Below are positions 1 to 10,165 of a stretch of 64,000 nucleotides of DNA, in pieces. Both the position numbers and the translations under genes were made by a program. The notes below the pieces were generated by a model. That model did not search any database and had not been told where the DNA came from. It saw nothing but the letters and a program-made list of their open reading frames with translations. This stretch comes from Agelas oroides. Lineage: Eukaryota > Porifera > Demospongiae > Agelasida > Agelasidae. The stretch is from positions 30,742,316 to 30,806,315 of the forward strand of contig OX422183.1 of NCBI GenBank assembly GCA_949130485.1. The letters run 5' to 3'. How positions within the stretch are numbered: the first letter of the stretch is position 1; every line of letters begins with the position of its first letter.

Positions 1-1195
1 TGCACAAAACTTGCATGATGTACCACAACAACATTTATACTGACGAAATGTGATGTAAATTGGATATGCTACCTACTCGGAGTATAAACACAATATACTC
101 CTCATATATGTGAAATATTTAATACACAAATTAATACACTACTGAATGAAAATCTTTTCAGTCTGGAGTATAAATTTGATTGTTGAAAGCAAATTTGGCA
201 GCATTAAGTGTTGGTATACAGCCAGCCAGTATTAGTAAAGCAGAATAAGGTCTTGTTTACCCTTCTTCTTCCTCAGATCCGCTCATCATGCTGTGAAACA
301 CGATGGGATCCACAAGCAGAGATTTCTTCAGCAGAGGATCCGTGCAATGTTCATTTTGACTTCAGTGCATGTCATAGTGTTGCTAGTTGCAACTGGATTT
401 GTCCTCACTAGGCGATTCAGGGTCATCAAGCTTCACCGAAACTGTTAATTAGACTAGTATTTTTATATATGGACTGTACTGCTATAGTAGCTCCAATTAG
501 TGACACAATCTTTGAGCAACAACAGTACAATTGATAAAGTTTTAGCCTTATTTCCCAGTCCTCCCTCATTTTTACCTTCCATTTGCATTCACAATAATAC
601 ACGGGAGTGGAATGCAAACAGAAGGTGAAAATGGAGGAGGCCAGGGAACAAGGCTAATACAGTTGTACATGCATAATTATTATGGCATGATTGTATATAT
701 TGTGAATGAACAAAGCAAGATGAAAATGATTATAAAATTTCATTGAATACTTATATATTTTCATGCAACATCGGATTCCGTCATACGTACATCTGACAAT
801 AAGGCATTACAACTATTACATCACTAACAGACCTTGCCACTATGTCCATCTTTTGATACTAAGACTGATAGGGTATGATGAGAATGTACCCATCCTATAT
901 ACGAGAAAACCCTACTTTTGGGGCTTTACAGTTTCCACCTGTCAGAATGAAGTAAAATAGGGAAGTGGGATCATGCATGTGGGCTTATAATAGTGTGCAT
1001 GTAGATGTATGCTTGAATAGGATTAGCTTTAGTTTGCAGAGATTGGTACTTCACAAGTCAAACAGGGCTGATGATGATGATTGGTGATAATGGCTCTTTT
1101 CAGCTAGACACAATTCAAGAAACTCTATATAAACATGCACAAACAATTAATGAACCTCATCGTCCTCAAAAAAGGTAGGTCCAATTTATACCAAG
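1..1195 (+). repeat. Segmental duplication, copy A
   Basis: This stretch matches 8071-9265 with a constant offset of 8070 and roughly ten substitutions in the first 1.2 kb, so about 99% identity including intron and intergenic DNA. It contains the end of the SCRP1 intron, SCRP1 exon 2 and its 3' flank. Beyond 1195 the two copies keep aligning with indels up to about 2345 and 10165 and include the promoter and first exon of the next gene. The duplicated block therefore spans the junction between two neighbouring genes, as expected from unequal crossing-over in a tandem array. Confidence 0.9.
277..411 (+). CDS. SCRP1 exon 2 (partial): six-Cys secreted peptide
   Basis: This is the second and last exon of a small secreted Cys-rich peptide; exon 1 lies before the window. 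The exon follows a polypyrimidine tract and CAG acceptor at 271-276 and ends with TAG at 409-411. It opens in phase 0, the phase in which exon 1 of the other copies ends. The 44 residues start IRSSCC and end NWICPH, with spacing CC-x16-C-x8-C-x5-C-x3-C. It differs from SCRP3 exon 2 by one synonymous base. I do not recognise the family. Six cysteines and a signal peptide suggest an extracellular disulfide-rich peptide; its role is unknown. Confidence 0.75.
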   Translation: MRSSCCETRWDPQAEISSAEDPCNVHFDFSACHSVASCNWICPH

Positions 1196-1869
1196 TCACC
1201 CACTACACAGAATGCATGCAGACTCTCCAGGTATTGTATAGGCTTCACTGACTGCATCGGGCACCAGCCTTTGCCACATACTGCTGTGGTTTTGAGATGT
1301 ATAGCTAGACAACCTGTAGTTTCCATTTCCAAAGTACCACAACATGAAACCATTAGATATTTTGACACTAGTGTACTTTTTCATTTCTGTGATTCACACA
1401 CACACACACACATGCACAATCACGGCAGTTGTATAAGATCACAACAGTACTATGTCTCAGCCTCTACCTGTAAATTGATGAGACGTTTTACTACACACTT
1501 TTAGACCTACCAACCACAGAAGTTTAGCTTGCGTCTTGCAGTTTCTATGTATGCATTAGAATGTGGATGGCTTAATGCATGCAGTATATGATATGTAGGG
1601 AGAGAAGAAAGAGAAGAAAGGAGTATAGCACAAAACAGGATTGAAAGATCATCTGCCGGCATGGGGTAGCTAGACTTAGATAAGATCAACACTGGAACTC
1701 TGCTCATATCAGGTTGTGACCAGATTGAGAAAGGGAACATCAACTAGCTAGCTAATTACAGCACCACTCACACTCACCAATTTTGAAAACAAATGACTTG
1801 ACTTCCTGTCCCCATCTTTGGCAACACAGTATACATCTCAGACCAAATTGTGTGGTAGTTATCCATTCG

Positions 1870-2030
1870 TGATCATGCACTGTGGGGAGGGGGGAAACAA
1901 AACCCTTATAGTTATCAGGCACTCCTTTGATCTGACAGAAAGCAGAAGCACTTGATTATGCAATTTTGACTTATAATGAAGTACTCAGGAGGAGGTCATG
2001 TCATGCACGGTTTGACTTGGAGCTATAAAA
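1870..2030 (+). promoter_or_regulatory. SCRP2 promoter with TATA box
   Basis: TATAAAA at 2024-2030 lies 115 bp before the SCRP2 ATG. The 150 bp upstream is conserved in all four visible copies of this promoter: a G-run followed by AAACAAAACCCTTATAG (about 1895), a CACTCCTTTGATCTG block, AGCAGAAGCACTTGATTA, and CAGGAGGAGGTCATGTCATG just before TATA. Conservation of non-coding blocks between copies with different exon 2 types suggests shared regulation. Confidence 0.65.
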
Positions 2031-2138
2031 ATAAACACTCGCAAGCAAGAAGAGCAAGAAGAGCAAGCACTTTAACCAGTGATAAGGAGAATCCAGAACA
2101 TAACATCGAGCAGCAAGAAAACCATCAACTTATCCAAA

Positions 2139-2730
2139 ATGCAGGGACTGCTGAAACTTCTCTTGGTCTGTGGCATCCTTCTGGCTGTGGTGGCTGACAC
2201 TCAAGCTTTAGCTGTAAGTCATGCATAAACTAAAAGGCACGGTGTTACTATTGGGACACTGGAAAGATGGTTCTCTGTCACCGATGTGAATCATTCTCAG
2301 AAAAACCTCTCCAATTATCCAGGTGCCAGCTAAGAAGCCACTGAATTTTACATTTTATTTGGATACTTTTGCTTAAAAGAAAGAAACAGATTATAATAAA
2401 ACTTTTTTGGCAAGCATGTACATAATAATGAAGACATATTAGCAAACAGAAACACGCAAACACTGCTAAATGCATAAACTCTGTAGTATCTGAACCAGAT
2501 TGAACTGGCAGTGACATATAGCTAACACTTGATCAGAAAGCTATTATCAAAGAAGCAGAGTATAATTGCTTATTCTTTATCTCCTTTCTCTACAGCCTAG
2601 TTCATCATGCTGTACTGCAATACACGACCCACGAAAACCAGTGGAACTTGGAGACAGTCTGTGCAAATTTGCCTCAGATATTAGCACATGTCACCATGCC
2701 TCTGGATGCCAGTGGATTTGTCCACACTAG
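2139..2730 (+). CDS. SCRP2: two-exon secreted six-Cys peptide
   Basis: Exon 1 is 2139-2213 (25 codons) with a donor GTAAGT; exon 2 is 2596-2730 after CTACAG; the 382-bp intron is phase 0. The 69-residue product begins MQGLLKLLLVCGILLAVVAD, a typical signal peptide, followed by TQALA. Cleavage could fall before DTQ or after ALA. The mature part carries CC-x16-C-x8-C-x5-C-x3-C-PH and ends QWICPH. Compared with SCRP1/3, exon 1 is nearly identical while the loops between cysteines are mostly different; only the cysteines, a DP pair, CH and WICPH persist. The next gene, SCRP3, is a different exon-2 type. Function unknown; a host-defence or venom-like peptide is only a guess from the architecture. 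Confidence 0.82.
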
Positions 2731-2897
2731 GCTATTCACAGCCATCACCTAGAGGGAGAATACTGATAGGCCTTTACATAAATGGACTTGGCAATTTTGA
2801 GTGTTAGAAATTCAGTGTCTATATAATACTTTATTAACATTCAATAATTCATATATTATTAAGTTCATTAAGATGTGGCCCGGCGGAATCCTTGATG

Positions 2898-3021
2898 TAG
2901 TGGTTAGCTAGTCTCGTTCCCAGGCCACTCCCAGATTTTATCTCGCAGCCGTGGAGAAAATTTTTCTCCAAGGCTGCGAGATAAAGTCTGGGAGTGGCCT
3001 GGGAACGAGGCTAGTGGTTAG
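2898..3021. mobile_element. Palindromic MITE (TCGTTCCCAGG family) with 10-bp duplication
   Basis: A 104-bp near-perfect palindrome (2908-3011) begins CTAGTCTCGTTCCCAGGC and ends GCCTGGGAACGAGGC. It is bracketed by the exact direct repeat TAGTGGTTAG at 2898-2907 and 3012-3021. The paralogous SCRP4 flank (about 15210-15235) lacks the palindrome and has one copy of the target, so this is a recent insertion with a visible empty site. Related palindromes occur at 16028, 32732, 32900 and 45590. Confidence 0.85.
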
Positions 3022-3233
3022 GTAGAACTTTGAAGATAAGACTTTTTGATTAACTACAGTGCCAAGTGAGGAGAATGGTTAAGTGTATATTGCGTCTTCT
3101 CAGAAGGACAACCTTGAATCACAGATTGGCTCAATTCTGACTTATGAATTATGAGGTCATGTGACCATGATGGCACTATCAAGATTTATTGGCTTTTTTA
3201 CAATTTCCCATGGCAGCAACCGGAATCAACAAC

Positions 3234-3257
3234 GGGGGGGGGGGGGGGGGGGGGGGG
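3234..3257. repeat. Poly-G run (24 nt)
   Basis: Twenty-four consecutive G lie inside an old copy of the TTAA-flanked repeat family. The related copy at 15440 has no such run. An assembly or sequencing artefact of homopolymer length is possible. Confidence 0.95.
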
Positions 3258-4594
3258 ATCCGCCCCCTGCCGGGCACAACTTTGAAGAAATTCTCCAACA
3301 CTTAGGAAGTGTCTTTAGCTTGTTGAATGTGATGCTTGGCTATTTGCGTGTTTAAAGCTTGCTTTAGTAAGTATGTGGTCTACAGCTGTCGGTTCCTTCT
3401 TGGACACCGTGTTTGGAGGTCAAGTTTGGAGGTCAATGTGGATCTGTTAGTGTGTTGATGTGAGTGACATGAACACAGACTTCTCAATAATACTACTCAA
3501 TGTCTGGGAGACACATTATTGAGGAATCATGTTTTATAACTATAGAGAAACACATGTTTATTAGCTATTGTGCTACTACAACTTAAATCAGGTATTGGCT
3601 ACATCAGCTATAGATCACTCCATGCAGGCTGGGTACACATGGTTCATTGCTGAGGAAAGAGCACTTTCAGAGCTACGAAACAGAAATCATCAACTAGTAA
3701 CAATCAAAACAGCTGTTGGTGTCCACTTGCTGAGCACCATATATGTAGAAAGAAGCACAAACTACACTCAATGCATGAGATCTTGTTTTGGGCTGGTGCT
3801 TTGTTTCTGCCAGGGTCTGTCATGCAAAGTAAAACTGCAACATACTTGATCAGACTGACTGGGGGTACCCAACTAATGCTTTGTGTTTCATAGATCCATG
3901 GATGGGAGCTCAATATCAGAGGACTTATTTGCTTGATCATGAGCTTAAAAGCTTTCATGCAGAGCAACAGCACATCTCGTAGTCCGGGAACACTGCATGT
4001 TAGGAGTTATATTTGAGGTTAACGGACTTTCACCTGACATATTTTACAAGTATAATGCTGCTACTATCTTGTGGAGATTACTTAAATAGGAGTCGAAATG
4101 TCACTTACAGTGAAAGTCCTTTACTTGATTGCAATTAATGCCAGAATAATGACCTTATTCTTATACGAAGAAAACTATAGCTGAGCCTCAATTACTTTCT
4201 GAATTGAGCTAAATATTCCTATGTCCTTTACACTGCATAACTCAATCAGATTTTGAATATCAAGACTGGAAATGCATGGTTACAAATGGCAGCTGAAACA
4301 CAATAATATAGTACCTCGAGAATCAGGGCAAAACCTCTGCGTCTTATGGCTCCGAGATACAGTATACATACAGGTTTGGAGATACGCCAAACGATGAGTG
4401 GTTCTTAAAAATATGGAGTATTGGTGCTTATTACACTGAAAACGCATGTTTCACAGCGCAAATTGTGAAGCACAAGGACGTGAAGGCGCAAACATCGTGG
4501 AGAAATACAGCAATACATGGCAAACATAATCCCGACAAAAAGAACGATCGCACAACAAATCCTGACTGTTTTTTTCACCTTTCCATTTTGGCTG

Positions 4595-4973
4595 TTACTC
4601 CACTTCCAGAAAAAGGCAGCGGCTTTTACATGTAGCACAGCATGATGAGCGGATCTGAGGAAGAAGGATAAACAAGACCTTATTCTGCTTTACTGATACT
4701 GGCTGCCTGTATACCAACACTTAATGCTGCCAAATTTGCTTTCAACAATCAAGTTTATACTCCAGACTGAAAAGATTTTCATTCAGTAGTGTATTAATTA
4801 TTTCACATATATGAGGAGTATATTGTGTTTATACTCCGAGTAGGTAGCATATCCAATTTACATCACATTTCGTCAGTATAAATTTTGTTGTGGTACATCA
4901 TGCACGTTTTGTGCAAACTATTGTTCAGAATCTACAGTTTTTACATAATACCCATTATACTGTTAATCCAATG
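4595..4973 (-). pseudogene. Inverted SCRP fragment: intron end plus start of exon 2
   Basis: The minus strand here matches the intron of SCRP1/SCRP3 (compare 1-276 and 8013-8346), the CTCAG acceptor, and the first 19 nt of exon 2 (4654 down to 4636), which encode IRSSCC. The match then stops, but the frame stays open for 13 more codons with two further cysteines before TAA at 4597-4595. On the other side the match ends near 4973, next to the aerolysin-like exon. No exon 1 or promoter is present on this strand, so the copy should be dead. It marks an inverted duplication whose breakpoints lie inside exon 2 and the intron. Confidence 0.75.
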
Positions 4974-4974
4974 A

Positions 4975-5477
4975 TTTGTTGCGAATGTGATAAGCGGTAA
5001 GGAGCTTGAGATAAGTAGAGATATCATTACTACTGAATATCAGACACTCCTTCCAGAAGGATCAGATACAGTGACCAATCAATATACACGTGAGACTCAG
5101 AGGATGGCTACCAAAACAGTGGACAAAAAGTGGGGTTGCGAGTATAGCTATACTCATGAGGTTCAGTTAGATTTTGGCTTGGGAATGGAGTCCCAGGCAA
5201 AGACAGGTGATTCGAGGGTAGAAGGTGGTGAGTTTACTACTGCAACAAGGGGTAATTTTCACTTTGGTTCTGGTTTTACTTCCCAGAGCAAAGAAGTAAG
5301 TGAATCTTCAGTTAAACATCAAACAGAAAGTGTGACAATAAGCAAGCAGTCGTATACATGGACATTTGTAAAGAAAGTAGAAAAACAGGAGACAGTTAAG
5401 ATTGAGACAACAAAGGTGACATACCGTCAAGAATTCACAGACAAGAATACAGAGGCAGTTGTTGCTATCAAGGAGAG
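4975..5477 (+). CDS. Exon of possible aerolysin-like protein (partial)
   Basis: An open frame runs from 4975 to a probable donor GAGAG|GTATGT at 5477/5478; read through, it stops at 5518. It encodes about 167 residues of low hydrophobicity rich in Thr, Ser, Lys and Glu, with alternating polar/apolar strands such as SVTISKQSYTWTF and a WGCEYSY segment. This resembles the elongated beta domain of the aerolysin/ETX-MTX2 group of pore-forming proteins, which animals also encode. The match is by eye only, with no diagnostic motif. There is no in-frame ATG and the 5' side coincides with the rearrangement break at 4973, so the gene is probably truncated. No convincing downstream exon was found. Confidence 0.4.
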
Positions 5478-5983
5478 GTATGTATACTTCCATGAAGCAT
5501 CATTTGAACCATCTAAATGACTGTGTACTACCTGCAGCCATTTGTGGACAAGCTATTAAAGTTAAATCTTGTGTGCATGCTTACAAAGATATGGTGTCCC
5601 ACTACAACAAGCAGCAAGTGCGGCTATGGGTAGCTCATGCAGTTAAAGTTATGGAGACAGTGAGTGTGTTTGTGGACCTACACAGTGAGATAAGCATCAG
5701 TTCCGTGCTAAAATCAAGGTAACTACTTGTGGTCTTGGGACAAGACTACACAATACCTTAGTTTGTGTAACTAAAACAAGCACAGGAACACAGAAAAAAA
5801 ACACATCAAAAATGAAAATAAAAAGATAGAGGGATGGCGCACCGAAAAGTATACAAACAAGGTTGGGATAATATAAACTGAAGGTAAGTATACAAATCTT
5901 TTCTGCACTAAATATAAAGATTGGATTTTGACTTAAACACAAGAAATGTCGTCACAGTTGCAGTCTGAGTTCATCCAGGTGCA

Positions 5984-6073
5984 GGCAGTGGTCCATCTCC
6001 TTTTGCCATGGTGTCCACTCAAGGTGCAGGCAGTGGTCCATCTTCTTTTGCCATGGTGTCCACTCAAGGTTCC
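5984..6073. repeat. Two-copy 47-bp tandem duplication
   Basis: GGTGCAGGCAGTGGTCCATC and the following 27 bases occur twice in direct succession with one substitution. The surrounding 5700-6330 shows no supported gene. Confidence 0.85.
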
Positions 6074-6330
6074 AGCAAAACATGAAATTCGTTTGTAACT
6101 GCATGTTTGTGCCAAAAAAGGGGTGGAACTCTGGCTATATACACATACTATTGAATGAACACTATTTTGACTATATTCATGTATTATTGGATAAACTTTG
6201 GCAATAGTTATAGAAAACCCTTACAATAGTCATGTGCTCTTACATGTAAGGGTTTATGCCAAATTGGAACTTTGAGTACACAAAGAATGTAATCCTGCAC
6301 TAGTACGGGCCAAGCTTTGATCTGGAAACT

Positions 6331-6887
6331 GAGCCAGCTGATTCACTGTAAGTTAAATCAACCTCCAGTTTAGTTGGTAGATGAGACAGACACCAGCTGA
6401 GCTAGCTGATTCACTGTAAGTTAAATCAACCTCCAGTTTAATATGGTAGATGAGACAGACACCGGCTGGGCTAGCTGATTCACTGTAAGTTAAATCAACC
6501 TCCAGTTCAGTATGGTAGATGAGACAGACACCGGCTGAGCTAGCTGATTCACTGTAAGTTAAATCAACCTCCAGTTTAATATGGTAGATGAGACAGACAC
6601 CGGCTGAGCTAGCTGATTCACTGTAAGTTAAATCAACCTCCAGTTTAATATGGTAGATGAGACAGACACCGGCTGAGCTAGCTGATTCACTGTAAGTTAA
6701 ATCAATCTCCAGTTTAATATGGTAGATGAGACAGACACCGGCTGAGCTAGCTGATTCACTGTAAGTTAAATCAACCTCCAGTTTAATATGGTAGATGAGA
6801 CAGACACCGGCTGAGCTAGCTGATTCACTGTAAGTTAAATCAACCTCCAGTTCAGTATGGTAGATGAGACAGACACCGGCTGAACTT
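6331..6887. repeat. 69-bp minisatellite, 8 copies
   Basis: Eight head-to-tail copies of a 69-bp unit contain CTGATTCACTGTAAGTTAAA and GGTAGATGAGACAGACACC; variants include AATATGG/AGTATGG and one CAATCTCC. As 69 is divisible by 3, the minus strand stays open for about 220 codons (23-residue repeat with YHIKLEVDLTYSE). There is no signal, no splice support and no recognisable domain, so I treat it as a minisatellite rather than a gene. Confidence 0.9.
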
Positions 6888-7504
6888 GGCTTCACAATTA
6901 ACGGTGGGTTCAGGTTCAGCCAAAGTAGATGTTTTACTATTGAGCTAAATATGGTACCAATCCCACTCAATGATTTGTACAGTAGTTGACTTAATTCTCC
7001 CTCACTGGTCTGATATTTGAGTATCACTAGTATTTATCTATACCAATGGTTGCAGTTGATGTGCCCTTGTCTATATCAACGACTTGAATTCCTATGCATC
7101 TCTGGCTTCACAATACTTCAAGCCAAAACCTGTATTCTGTATTCGTGTATTGTACTGCTCTCCATTGCTTTTTACAAGAAGTCTGCAGCTGGTTACATCT
7201 GAATATATAGCACGGGGTACAACATGTTGCCTGGACTGTTTGCTTTGTGCCAAAATGTTTTAATTCAGAGAAGGATACCGGGCTTCTGTGTATACATACC
7301 TTCTTCAGTATAAGGGTCTGTATTTGTGCATTAATTGGTCTAATTCTTGCCTTTTCATGGAATCTTGGTTATACACAGTTAGAGGATGGAGTCCCACTTT
7401 AACGAATTAGGCCTTAACACAAACCTCAACTATCTCTGATCAGTCAGAAAGCAGAAGCTTTAAATGGTGAAAGTCTGGCAACTGTGCCCTATAATGAAAG
7501 ATTC

Positions 7505-7657
7505 AGGGAGGGGGGAAACAAAACCCTTATAGTTATCAGCCACTCATTTGATCTGGCGGAAAGCAGAAGCACTTGATTATGCAATCTTGGTTTATAATGA
7601 AATACTCAGGAGGAGGTCATGTCATGCACTGTTTGTTTGGGAACAGGTATAAAAATA
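7505..7657 (+). promoter_or_regulatory. SCRP3 promoter with TATA box
   Basis: TATAAAAATA starts at 7648, 119 bp before the ATG. The same conserved blocks as in SCRP2 precede it (G-run, AAACAAAACCCTTATAG, TTTGATCTGGC, AGCAGAAGCACTTGATTATG, CAGGAGGAGGTCATGTCATG). Part of the upstream box is repeated in degraded form near 7444. Confidence 0.65.
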
Positions 7658-7766
7658 AACACTAGGAGTGCAGTATTCAACAAACAAGAAGAGCAAGCGT
7701 TTAACCAGAGAAAAGAAGAATCCAGAACATACATTCAAGCAGCAAGTAAACCATCAACTCGTCAAA

Positions 7767-8481
7767 ATGCAGGGACTGCTGAAACTTCTCTTGGTCTGTG
7801 GCATCCTTCTGGCTGTTGCAGCTGACACTCAAGCTTTAGCTGTAAGTCATGCAGAGAATTGGGATAATGTTTTTCAACAATTATAAGGAGCTTATCTATG
7901 AAAGCTAGGATCTTAATTACACATATGATAATTGAGAAGAAGTGCAAACATAGCTGGTGCATATGCACAAAATTAAATTTATGCCACATTACTCCACTGT
8001 CCATTGGATTAACAGTATAATGGGTCATATACACCTATTATGTAAAAACTGTAGATTCTGAACAATAGTTTGCACAAAACGTGCATGATGTACCACAACA
8101 AAATTTATACTGACGAAATGTGATGTAAATTGGATATGCTACCTACTCAGAGCATAAACACAATATATTCCTCATATATGTGAAATAATTAATACACAAA
8201 TTAATACAGTACTGAATGAAAATCTTTTCAGTCTGGAGTATAAATTTGATTGTTGAAAGCAAATTTGGCAGCATTAAGTGTTGGTATACAGTCAGCCAGT
8301 ATTAGTAAAGCAGAATAAGGTCTTGTTTACCCTTCTTCTTCCTCAGATCCGCTCATCATGCTGTGAAACACGATGGGATCCACAAGCAGAGATTTCTTCA
8401 GCAGAGGATCCGTGCAATGTTCACTTTGACTTCAGTGCATGTCATAGTGTTGCTAGTTGCAACTGGATTTGTCCTCACTAG
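7767..8481 (+). CDS. SCRP3: two-exon secreted six-Cys peptide
   Basis: Exon 1 is 7767-7841, donor GTAAGT; exon 2 is 8347-8481 after CCTCAG; intron 505 bp, phase 0. The product is 69 residues: a signal peptide starting MQGLLKLLLVCGILLAVAAD, then TQALA, then a mature part starting IRSSCCETRWDP and ending SCNWICPH with the family spacing CC-x16-C-x8-C-x5-C-x3-C. Exon 2 is the same type as SCRP1 and matches it except for one silent base. The intron differs from those of SCRP2/4/5, so intron and exon 2 travel together as a type. This is the cleanest complete copy of this type. Role unknown; extracellular action is inferred from the signal peptide and cysteines. Confidence 0.82.
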
Positions 8482-10165
8482 GCGATTCAGGGTCATCAAG
8501 CTTCACCGAAACTGTTAATTAGACTAGTATTTTTATATATGGACTGTACTGCTATAGTAGCTCCAATTAGTGACACAATCTTTGAGCAACAACAGTACAA
8601 TTGATAAAGTTTTAGCCTTATTTCCCAGTCCTCCCTCATTTTTACCTTCCATTTGCATTCACAATAATACACGGGAGTGGAATGCAAACAGAAGGTGAAA
8701 ATGGAGGAGGCCAGGGAACAAGGCTAATACAGTTGTACATGCATAATTATTATGGCATGATTGTATATATTGTGAATGAACAAAGCAAGATGAAAATGAT
8801 TATAAAATTTCATTGAATACTTATATATTTTCATGCAACATCGGATTCCGTCATACGTACATCTGACAATAAGGCATTACAACTATTACATCACTAACAG
8901 ACCTTGCCACTATGTCCATCTTTTGATACTAAGACTGATAGGGTATGATGAGAATGTACCCATCCTATATACGAGAAAACCCTACTTTTGGGGCTTTACA
9001 GTTTCCACCTGTCAGAATGAAGTAAAATAGGGAAGTGGGATCATGCATGTGGGCTTAGAATAGTGTGCATGTAGATGTATGCTTGAATAGGATTAGCTTT
9101 AGTTTGCAGAGATTGGTACTTCACAAGTCAAACAGGGCTGATGATGATGATTGGTGATAATGGCTCTTTTCAGCTAGACACAATTCAAGAAACTATATAT
9201 AAACATGCACAAACAATTAATGAACCTCATCGTCCTCAAAAAAGGTAGGTCCAATTTATACCAAGTTTACACAGAATACATGCAGACTCTCCAGGTATTG
9301 TATAGGCTTCACTGACTGCATCGGGCATGCAACAGTCTTTGCCACATACTGCTGTAGTTTTGAGATGTATAGCTAGACAACCTGTATAGTTTCCACTTCC
9401 AAAGTACCACAACATGAAAACCATTAGATATTTTGACAGTAGTGTACTTTTTCATTTCTGTGATTCACATTCATCTTAGATATGATCAACACTGGAACTC
9501 TGCTCATAGCTAACAGGTTGTGACAGGTTGAAAAAGGGAACATCAACTAGTGAATTACAGCACAGCCGGCTCTCACTCACTAATTTTGAAAACAAATGAC
9601 TTGACTTCCTGTCCCCATCTTTGGCAACACAGTATACATCTCAGACCAAATTGTGTGATAGTTATCCATTTGTGATCACTGCACTGTGGGGAGGGGGGAA
9701 ACAAAACCCTTATAGTTATCAGGCACTCCTTTGATCTGACAGAAAGCAGAAGCACTTGATTAGGCAATTTTGGTTTATAATGAAATACTCAGGAGGAGGT
9801 CATGTCATGCACTGTTTGACTTGGAGCTATAAAAACACAGGAGAGGAAAGGCTCAGCAAGCAAGAGGAACAAGCATTTAACCAGGGAAAAGGAGAATCCA
9901 GAGCAGCAAGAAAACCATGAACTCGTCAAAATGCAGGGATTGCTGAAACTTGTCTTTGTCTGTGGCATCCTTCTGGCTGCGGCGGCTGACACTCAAGCTT
10001 TAGCTGTAAGTCATGACATAAACTAAAAGGGTGTTACTATTGGGATATTGGAAAGAAGGTTCTCTGTCACCAACTTGAAACCATCATCCAACTCAGAAAT
10101 TCAAAACCGCTCCATTTGGGTCAGGTACCAGCTAAGAAACATTGAATTTAGAATTTTATTTGGAT
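8071..10165 (+). repeat. Segmental duplication, copy B
   Basis: This is the partner of 1-2345. The first 1195 bp are about 99% identical. After 9265 the copy has small changes and lacks about 210 bp present at 1400-1670, including the CA-rich stretch near 1395. Homology runs on through the next promoter and exon 1 and ends near 10165, where a large insertion begins. Confidence 0.9.
9687..9835 (+). promoter_or_regulatory. SCRP4 promoter with TATA box
   Basis: TATAAAAA at 9828-9835 lies about 100 bp before the ATG at 9931. The conserved G-run, AAACAAAACCCTTATAG, CACTCCTTTGATCTG and AGGAGGAGGTCATGTCATG blocks are all present. Confidence 0.65.

Larger units (their letters stand above)
1976..4310 (+). 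repeat. SCRP array unit 2 (gene plus 3' flank)
   Basis: The 3' flank of SCRP2 to about 4300 aligns in pieces with the 3' flank of SCRP4: 2731-3360 with 15063-15600, 3571-3710 with 16081-16200, and 3738-4290 with 20363-20940. The unit is thus about 2.3 kb. In the SCRP4 unit it has been stretched to about 11 kb by insertions in the intron and between 16210 and 20340. No coding region other than SCRP2 is convincing here. Confidence 0.7.

Noticed and set aside
1052-1080. CTGATGA motif as a second hammerhead
   Set aside because: No GAAA or pairing stems follow at suitable spacing; it is part of a GATGAT repeat.
2278-2517. Minus-strand frame in the SCRP2 intron
   Set aside because: It overlaps the intron; no splice or domain support, and the other copies do not keep it open.
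6331-6887. CRISPR-like direct repeats
   Set aside because: Units are contiguous with no unique spacers, and the DNA is eukaryotic.
6353-7027. 224-codon minus-strand frame
   Set aside because: It is a read-through of the 69-bp minisatellite with no start context, signal or domain.
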